Shown: piece after piece, positions 1 to 5,791 of the stretch
Position numbering within the stretch: position 1 is the stretch's first letter
Layout of the letters: each line of letters opens with the position of its first letter
NCBI GenBank assembly: GCA_019677205.1
Contig: JAAMXY010000261.1
Span: forward strand, 1 to 11,992
Direction: 5' to 3'
Length of the DNA: 11,992 bases
Source: Pinguiococcus pyrenoidosus
Taxonomy: Eukaryota > Sar > Pinguiophyceae > Pinguiochrysidales > Pinguiochrysidaceae
Notes under the pieces: model-generated
The model's database searches: none
The model's input: the letters and a program-made list of their open reading frames with translations, nothing else
What the model was told of the DNA's origin: nothing
Made by a program: the position numbers and the translations under genes

Positions 1-12
1 TTTCCTTCTTAC

Positions 13-658
13 CTTTACGAAGAAACAAATCGTCTTCTTCGTCGTCGCTGGATAGTATGTCCTCCTTTGGTTTCCACTTCTTTATTGTGATATACTCTTC
101 CTCGCTTTCAGGTTGTTGTTTTTCCGCAGCGCTTTCTTTATCGTTGCTTTCTGGAGACGGACTTCTTGCACGTTTGGTCGATCGAGAATCCGAAGCGACA
201 GCAGATTGTTTCAATTGCCAGCTGCAGCGGGAGTGCGCCCAGCCGCCGACAACCCGAAGGATCCAATCTCCAACAAGTACTGGCTGTAGGCAAACAGGAC
301 AGTTTGACACCCTGCTGGCAACAATGGGTGCCGCTGGTGCTGCTGCGCAAAGTTCTTTACCAAAACACTTTCCGTGTACCAAGGATTTAGCTTTCCTACA
401 AGAGTTGATCGTTATGGATGATCACTGTTGCAATAGAAAACTTTCCAAAGCTTACCGATACGCAAACTCCTGAATAGTATCTAAGCAGACACCGCAGATT
501 ATGCTTTCTTTGGAGACGTCGATGGCAGTGACTTTGCAGTTTGGAGCAACACAGCTTAAAAACCTTTTCTTCTCGCGCCAGCGACAGGGAATGGTAACCA
601 GAAAATAGTCGGAATGTATCGGACAGCACAGATCGGTGATTGTAATGCCCTCACTCAT
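13..658 (-). CDS. Tandem CxxC...HxxC zinc-finger protein, 5' part (two exons, 3' end outside window)
   Basis: I do not recognise the family. Two exons read in one frame: 658-456 and 395-13, joined across a 60-nt intron (455-396, GTAAGC...TGTAG, phase 2, restoring an Arg codon). The start is the ATG at 658. About 195 residues are visible. Residues 36-58 hold C-x4-C-x13-C-x2-C. Two similar modules follow: C55-x2-C58-x16-H75-x2-C78, and C101-x2-C104-x18-H123-x2-C126 with GGWAHSRC. Both look like treble-clef zinc-binding fingers, and the first is complete only after splicing, which supports the intron. The segment after residue 130 is rich in Ser, Glu, Asp and Lys (KRARSPSPES, then an SSDDEEDD acidic patch), typical of a disordered nuclear protein tail. 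A second donor-like site (AAAG|GTAAGA, GT at 12-11) suggests another intron at the left edge, so the C terminus is missing. The 5' end lies next to a transposase relic that starts near 667. A nucleic-acid or protein-binding role is inference only. Confidence 0.6.
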
Positions 659-666
659 CCACGCTC

Positions 667-936
667 TGAATAGCTGCACGGGCAATCTCGATGGAACCTG
701 GCGTGATACTTCGACTCCAGGGGGCGACGATAGCTAGGCGCAGATCGCGTGCAATTCAAGGTACAAAAAGAGACATGGGATAAACCCATCAGAGGATTGT
801 CACCCCTGATGGGCTTATGCGCTATCTCAATTTGGCTTGGGAAGGGCGACTATCCGATTCTGCGGTGTATCTGCGAGCTGGAATTGACAGTCGCATCCCC
901 TTTGGATACTACATGTTAGCCGATTTGATCTATGCC
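667..936 (+). pseudogene. Harbinger/PIF-type (DDE_Tnp_4-like) transposase relic
   Basis: The relic aligns by eye with the central catalytic part of PIF/Harbinger transposases, the cut-and-paste nucleases of that DNA transposon superfamily. One frame reads LDGTWRDTSTP from 687, then hits a stop near 735. KKRHGIN follows at about 767-787. After a frame change near 787 comes HQRIVTPDGLM, then LNLAWEGRLSDSAVYLRAG and IPFGYYMLADLIYA up to 936. These match the family's usual order: an Asp-Gly-Thr motif with the first catalytic Asp, a K-R-H-x-x-K-x-Q block, V-T-P-D-G-L, G-R-x-x-D-S with the second Asp, and a Y-x-x-x-D-x-x-Y block. The N-terminal region, any SANT/Myb partner and the last third are absent, and at least one stop and one frameshift break it, so it is dead. 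No terminal inverted repeats were found. The family call rests on motif memory and has not been searched. Confidence 0.55.
785..813. repeat. 8-bp inverted repeat inside the transposase relic
   Basis: CCCATCAG at 785-792 is the exact reverse complement of CTGATGGG at 806-813, with a 13-nt loop. It coincides with the frameshift point of the Harbinger-like relic. It is short enough to be chance, and there is no T-run to suggest a terminator. Confidence 0.35.
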
Positions 937-938
937 CG

Positions 939-1300
939 AGAAGTCAAGCCGCCGACGCGTACCAAGCGTCCCAAGCGTCCCAAGCGGCAGCCCCACCGAG
1001 CACACGAGCAGCAGTGGCAGAAGCCGACGACGCGTACCAAGCGTCCCAAGCGTCCCACCTTGAGTCCATGCTCTTTGAGATCTGTCTTGCAAAGAAGACG
1101 CAGGAGGCGGCGTTGCGAGCTACCGATGGCCGCGTGATGCAAGCAGCCGCCATCAGCTACGTGGAACGCCGCCGCCGAGCCAGTGTCGATCCAGATGCCG
1201 AGACGAGCAGCGAGGACAACGTGCCGCACAAGAAGCTGAAGACCAGCGCGGCGGTAAAAGACATGCTTGGCGTGGCCTCGGAGCTCTTGAGTACGGCTGG
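939..1300 (+). other. Coding-like segment of unknown origin, repeat-bearing, between two transposase relics
   Basis: From about 939 the plus strand stays open to a stop at 1371-1373 in a frame different from that of the preceding relic. The first part is low in complexity (ADAYQASQASQ, repeated as DDAYQASQASH). It is followed by a more protein-like stretch with LESMLFEICLAKKTQEAALR, ISYVERRRRAS, an acidic SVDPDAETSSED and a basic HKKLKTSAAVKDMLGVASEL. I do not recognise the protein. It has no clear start and loses coherence near 1300, where the minus-strand pogo-like fragment begins. It could be the tail of a second element-encoded protein (for example a DNA-binding partner of a Harbinger element), a fragment of a displaced host gene, or non-coding. 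Confidence 0.25.
946..1057 (+). repeat. 37-bp direct repeat, copies offset by 75 bp
   Basis: Positions 946-982 and 1021-1057 are identical except for one base (C at 952, A at 1027). The 75-bp offset is exactly 25 codons, so the frame is preserved. Each copy contains about two and a half units of a 9-bp motif (CAAGCGTCC), which would encode a three-residue Q-A-S type repeat in the frame of the surrounding coding-like segment. Confidence 0.85.
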
Positions 1301-1494
1301 AATGCTACAGTTGCATTGCCGTCCCACGTTTGGTACTTCTGGTCAAGGCGAGCACCTGTTTTGCCTGTCATGACGAGAAAAGGTGGTAGAATCTCACTCG
1401 AACCCATTTCGGCAGTGACCATTAATGTGCAACCCTTCTTGGCTGGCGCTTTTATAATTCCGCCGAACTGGACCAATGATATTGGAATACGGAT
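1285..1494 (-). pseudogene. pogo/Tc1-type DDE transposase fragment
   Basis: On the minus strand an open stretch from 1494 to about 1285 reads IKAPAKKGCTLMVTAEMGSS, then EILPPFLVMTGKTGARLDQK, then YQTWDGNATVAFQPY. This resembles the segment after the first catalytic Asp in DDE superfamily endonucleases of pogo/jerky-like transposons: a K-x-C-T-x-M block, x-L-P-P-F-x-x-x-x-G-K, and then a short linker towards a W-x-D/E motif. An in-frame TAA at 1497-1495 precedes it. Past about 1285 the frame reads only the antisense of another segment, so both ends are lost. The orientation is opposite to the neighbouring Harbinger-like relic, so these are separate insertions. The superfamily assignment is reasonable, the subfamily uncertain. 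Confidence 0.5.
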
Positions 1495-1540
1495 TTACGT
1501 CAGCCAGTTCGCAGAATACTGCAATCTGATTGGCTCAGAC

Positions 1541-1579
1541 CGCAGGGGTCACCCAGGGGTTCACCTCGCAGGGGTCACC
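1541..1579. repeat. Short tandem repeat of a 13-bp unit
   Basis: The 13-mer CGCAGGGGTCACC occurs at 1541-1553 and again at 1567-1579, exactly 26 bp apart. Between them lies a degenerate middle copy (CAGGGGTTCACC at 1554-1565). This makes three tandem units of about 13 bp, just past the stop-codon end of the minus-strand ORF at 1575-2249. Confidence 0.7.
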
Positions 1580-2249
1580 TGGCAGCCCATTCTCGCATAC
1601 ATCGGGGCGCGACTTTCGAGGATCTACGCGACAATCCGCAGATGATTCTGCGGACGCAATTTAAAAAAGCATCCGCGGTACGCCAGAGATTCTCCGTGTC
1701 GGGATCGATGGCCTTGTTCCGTAGGCAAAACCTTTCGCTTGGCGGCGCGTAGGTGTCCGTACCGTGGATGAGCATGTCGGCGGAATCCTTGTTGATGAGC
1801 ACGTCGTTTGGGACTGGCACTGCGTGGATTGCCACCTTATGCTCAGTTCCCGTCACGGGTGGCCCCATCGGGACGAGGGCGCCTCCTCCAGTTGAGAGGC
1901 GGTCCCTCCGGGTTCTCCGACGCGGTTGCTCCAGCTCGTTGTCCGCGTCACGGCTGTTGAGGTCTGGCTTTCCGCGCGCCCTTTCCACGAGTTGTTTCGG
2001 GTCTGAGAGCAGCTGATCGTCGCTGGCGTAGGTTCCAGAAGCAAGAAGATCGCGGACTAGCTTGATCTTCGTTACTTGGATAGGAAGAATGCGTTTGGAC
2101 ACGTCCGTGATGCTCTCGTTGGCAGTCGTGAGCATTTCGTCGGTGACCAAGGGTAGATCTGCGACTTCGGATAGTCCTAATGTCGCTTCCAGCGACACCG
2201 CGAAGTCCACCGGTGCCCCCAACTCCTCGACAAGGGCTCGGATGTCCAT
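1575..2249 (-). CDS. Hypothetical protein, 224 aa, possibly element-encoded
   Basis: An uninterrupted ORF starts at the ATG at 2249. I do not recognise it. Residues 1-75 (MDIRALVEELGAPVDFAVSL at the start, LPIQVTKIKLVRDLLAS at the end) look like a compact, helix-rich, leucine-patterned domain with at best a faint resemblance to SAM-like folds. Residues 75-125 are polar and charged, with RRRTRRDR. The rest (VAIHAVPVPNDVLINKDSAD, then APPSERFCLRNKAI) looks ordered, but the last 25 residues are Arg/Cys-rich and may be read-through beyond a lost exon or true end. No catalytic motif was found. It lies beside two transposase relics, so a gag-like or accessory protein of a mobile element is possible, as is a degraded host gene. 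No upstream promoter motif is evident. Confidence 0.4.
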   Translation of the reverse strand: MDIRALVEELGAPVDFAVSLEATLGLSEVADLPLVTDEMLTTANESITDVSKRILPIQVTKIKLVRDLLASGTYASDDQLLSDPKQLVERARGKPDLNSRDADNELEQPRRRTRRDRLSTGGGALVPMGPPVTGTEHKVAIHAVPVPNDVLINKDSADMLIHGTDTYAPPSERFCLRNKAIDPDTENLWRTADAFLNCVRRIICGLSRRSSKVAPRCMREWAAR

Positions 2250-2940
2250 GGCGTGGAGGTGGCGCAGCGAGCTTAGGCTCTTAACCTGTTAGCCGGTTAT
2301 TAGACTCACGTCAGAATCAGGGATCGACGTGATAGAGACAGAGAGAGGCGTTCCCAGTGGGAGAAAAAGTTGTGCTGTTGAGTACAATCGTGCTTACCAG
2401 CTCCACGTGGTCCTTACGTATCTTGTATCCTTCCACATTCAACGTCAAGGCGATCGCTGAGCTGTTCGGCTACGTGTGAGAGTGATCCGGACTATCCGAG
2501 TCCGGAATGATCATACTATCGATAGCTACGACTACTTCATTACTGTACTCATGCTGTTTTCTGATAGGATTTCGAGATTGTGTGGATTTGGGTCTCCGGA
2601 ACGCTCCGGGGCGCAGAAGGCGGTTCCCGCCAAAAGTGATCAAAGAGTCGTTTGAAATCAGAATGCCACTTCGAGAGGCTCTCCACCGTTGCTTCGCCTT
2701 GTGAAGCTCAGCTTACCTTTTTACCCTTGCTTGACAAGCTTCTTGCTCGCCCAAAGCTTGAGAAGGCGCGCGGAGCATGCCTTGCTTTCGGGTGATGCTG
2801 TGGGAGTTGGAGGTCCGATTGACGCCACTTCCGCAACGAGTTGCCGTCATTTGTAAGGCAGGCAAGGGAAGTCGGACGCCACTTTGCTGAGCTTGAAGCC
2901 GGAGAAAAAGAAGAGGAAACCCTATCAAGCAGAACTGGTG
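2250..2940. other. Intergenic region without a convincing gene; probable MCM10 upstream region
   Basis: All frames hold only short ORFs with unprotein-like composition. The region contains a perfect 7-bp hairpin at 2487-2505. From 2857 the frame of the MCM10 start codon is open and reads LSLKPEKKKRKPYQAELV just before the ATG at 2941. It includes a KKKRK cluster like a nuclear localisation signal, so an earlier coding exon joined somewhere between 2857 and 2895 is possible. I could not identify a matching first exon or donor. Confidence 0.4.
2487..2505. repeat. Perfect 7-bp inverted repeat (hairpin)
   Basis: CCGGACT (2487-2493) and AGTCCGG (2499-2505) are exact reverse complements separated by five bases (ATCCG). 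The stem is GC-rich. There is no T-run and no adjacent gene end, so its meaning is unknown. It could be a protein-binding palindrome or chance. Confidence 0.5.
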
Positions 2941-5590
2941 ATGAGTGCACAAAGCCAGAGCGCACAAGATGCGCTCATGGCCTGGGCAAAAGGGAGCGGT
3001 GCGGCCAGCGCGCCCCTTCCGATGCCAACCCTGGCACCAAGGTAAGACAGGCGCCCCTTTCCTGGACTTCATCCTCTCTCCTCTCTTCCTGTTTTCCTTC
3101 CTCTCTGCTTTGCGTTTTGCACTTGTACGCGTTCTTGGTGCTCAACGTCGACGGTCTTTGCGAAACTAAACGGTGTTCCCATTCTCTCCGCGGCATGCCC
3201 CAAATCCAGCGGCAAAGCGTCAAAGCCAAGGTCGAAGGCGACTGCGTCCAAGAATCCCACGGACACCAGGCCCGACAAGACGAAGACGCGGAATCTGGCG
3301 TCGGAGCTCCAGCAAGTCTACCAAGCTGGAAGGAATGCAGTGCAGCGCCGAAACGGGAACCCGAGTGTGGCAAACCCGAACGACTTGAGCCTCTTGACCA
3401 ACCTGCGGGTGGAAAAGCCATCGCTGAGCCTAGGCATGCTCCAGAACCTGCTCATTGGATACCAGACGTACACGATCGACGAGATCGACGGCTTGCTGCG
3501 AGACAATCCGGGAAACGGGCGCTGCGCCACTTTCGGCGTAGTTCAGCGGGTCTCCAGCGCGAAGACCTCCCAGAGCGGGAGCAAGTACGCACAGATCGAG
3601 TTCACCGACTTGCGGACCAACCAAGCGAAGCTGCTGCTCTTTCGAGCAGTAGCGGAGGTCGCCGCAGAGTATGCGGCGGGGCAAGTCTGCTGCATTCGTG
3701 ATCTGCAGGTCCTTCCGGACCGGAAGGCGGGGCAGTCGACGAGCGTCGCCGTCTCCATCACGATCGACAGCGCCGATCGACTCACATGCCTGGGCCGGTG
3801 CCCGGACTTCGGAATCTGCAAGGGAAGGAAACGCAACGGCGAGCGATGCGCGGTTGCCGTGGACAAAAGCAGATCCTGCTATTGCAGGTTTCATCACAGC
3901 CAGGCGGCACAGGCGGCGAAGGCAACCGAGCGGAAAATGCAGCAAACCGCGAGAAAGAAGGCGCAGGCGAAGCCCATCGTCCTGAAACCCACAGTCTTTG
4001 GGTCGGCGCTAAGGAGCGGTAAACGAGGTAAAGATGGTGCCTCTCTGTCCCGCTGCTCCACTTCTCCGACCCTGACGACTCGCCCTTTGCCGCAGCTCGC
4101 CCAGGAAGCACGGATAGGATATTCAGCTTGACTAGCGTAGCCCCGTCCAAGCGGCATCCCGCCAGTGGGCCTGAACGTGCCTCGTCGTCATCCCTCGGCA
4201 AGCTGCTCGAGGCGAAATCGAGCCTGCAGGGCACCTTGAAGGGAAACAAGTCCGCCGGGGCGCTGGCCTTCAACAGACTGTCTGCGGCGGACGAGATCCG
4301 TCGACAATCCATGCCACGAGGTCCCTTTGAGAAAGCGGCTCGCCGCGTGAAGCAGCGGGATGCTGGAGAAGCGTTCCGGAAGCAGTTTCAAGTGCCCCGC
4401 CTCCCACCTAGGCAGCTGGGCGTATCCAGGACAAAAGCGACCGAGGCGGAAGCGACCAAAGGCTCCGACCTGCTGGGAAAGATGTTGGGGCGCAAAGACA
4501 TGCGATCGCGCTCCAAAGCCGCGAGGCAAGAAGACACCGCCGCAGCTCCAGTCGGGGAAGATGAAGTGCCGTTCGTGTTCTCTGCCGCCTTCCACGGCAA
4601 GCAGAAGGTACGTTTGGCTTTCCTTGGCACCTCCGAGCCAGCGCACGGGTACCACCAACACGTGCGTGCTGCCCACAGGAGAAGATGGCAGAGTACAGAG
4701 CCACGAAAGATGCCCAGCGAGAGAGCGAGCAAAGGTGCGCAGGCTTCCCGTCACTCGACTACCTGTGTGAGAGAGGCGTGCGCAAGCTTACAGGAGAGCT
4801 CTTCCTTGCCCGTCCAGACCAAGTTCAATCCGTGCGGAGGCGATCGTTCGGCAGAAGGAGATCAAGCTGCGACTGGAGCATCAGTACCAAGAGGGGAATG
4901 CCTCTCGGCCACGAGCCGCATCCTCGGCTGCAGGGCAGCGAGCGTCTGCGGAAGAGTGGCAGCGCTTTCTCAACCCGCCATCGAAAGAGAACGAGGCCCC
5001 AGAGGACAACGCAAGGCAAGATCAAGTGGTTGAGGTGGAGCGGAGCAAGATGCAGGGCATTCTCGACAGGAAGAGCGCCTTCGCTGAGATGGAGCACGAG
5101 CAGTGGCACAGCGAGAACGCGAAGCGAATCAAGCGAATGCATGAAGAGGCAGAAGCCGCGGAAGAGGAAGCTGCCAAGATTACGTCGATGAAGGTCTCGG
5201 CTTTCCATTGCAAGGTACGAGAGCACGGTCCTCGATCCAGCGCCCCTGCCTCTTCGTCGAAATTTCTTCTCCCTAAGCTGCAATTCTCGTGGGGAACAGG
5301 ATTGCAAGGTCACAGTCGAACGCCTTCATCCATTCTGCAAGCAGCACGGCCATCGGATTCGCAAGGTGGAAGTCATGAAGCACTTCTTCGCGTGCCGCAC
5401 CTGCGGAAACGTCATGGACGTTCTGGGCAACTCGCTCAAGGGCCTGGCCGGCGCCTGTAGCCGCTGTGGCAGACAAGATCTCGTGAGATGCGGGATCAAC
5501 GGTGCTGGAAAGCCTGACGTCCGCAGAAACCGCAAGCACCTCCCAGTGCAAGCTGAGGGCTTCGCGATGAGCGCGCAATGCCAATCCTAG
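2941..5590 (+). CDS. MCM10: DNA replication factor MCM10 homologue (six exons)
   Basis: MCM10 binds DNA, the CMG helicase and DNA polymerase alpha in the nucleus and is needed to start replication and keep forks moving. Exons that keep one frame: 2941-3041, 3210-4027, 4096-4607, 4679-4734, 4794-5214 and 5300-5590, giving 732 residues. Introns are 168, 68, 71, 59 and 85 nt, all GT...CAG. Residues about 110-127 (LSLGMLQNLLIGYQTYTIDE) lead into an OB fold at 137-227. Next comes the family's internal zinc finger, C237-x9-C247-x11-C259-x2-H262, with GICKGRKRNGERC as its signature. Residues about 570-630 hold ILDRKSAFAEMEHEQWHSEN and an acidic coiled coil. The C-terminal zinc domain has C635, C638, C649, His652/654, then C668-x2-C671 and C689-x2-C692. 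The length fits between fungal (about 570 aa) and human (875 aa) proteins. There is no obvious N-terminal coiled coil, and the open frame with KKKRK before the ATG leaves the true N terminus uncertain. Donor 4028 could instead be 4019, in the same phase. The gene converges on the PHD gene. Confidence 0.92.
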
Positions 5591-5791
5591 GGCACCTTCC
5601 AACCTCTCTCAATGCAACGCATTCCTTTCGAAGTACGTCGGTCTTTGTCCTCTGCCTCAATCCTCCTGAGACTGGAAGCCAGGGTAGCGAGACCAAAACC
5701 AGAACATCGGGGACAAAGCGAGAGCATCGTATGGAGACCGCCGACTCCCTCCCGCAAACCCAAAGCTGGATACGGAGGCCGAGCCAGCGGC
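5591..5791. other. Convergent intergenic spacer between MCM10 and the PHD-finger gene
   Basis: The two stop codons face each other across 201 bp, so both 3' UTRs and poly(A) sites must lie here or overlap. No AATAAA was seen on either strand. The short ORFs in this stretch are not protein-like. Confidence 0.6.

Noticed and set aside
57-473. 138-aa open frame on the plus strand at the left edge
   Set aside because: It is antisense to the zinc-finger gene, where the spliced minus-strand reading has ordered Cys/His motifs.
667-1500. Search for terminal inverted repeats or target-site duplications of an intact transposon
   Set aside because: No matching inverted ends were found around either transposase relic; only internal repeats and short palindromes are visible.
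2841-3701. 286-aa open frame on the plus strand overlapping MCM10
   Set aside because: It runs across the first MCM10 intron in a different frame from the OB fold and has a charged, low-information composition.
4608-5033. Continuation of the exon 3 reading frame past 4607
   Set aside because: The frame holds only by chance. The splice model with introns 4608-4678 and 4735-4793 instead gives coherent MCM10 sequence.
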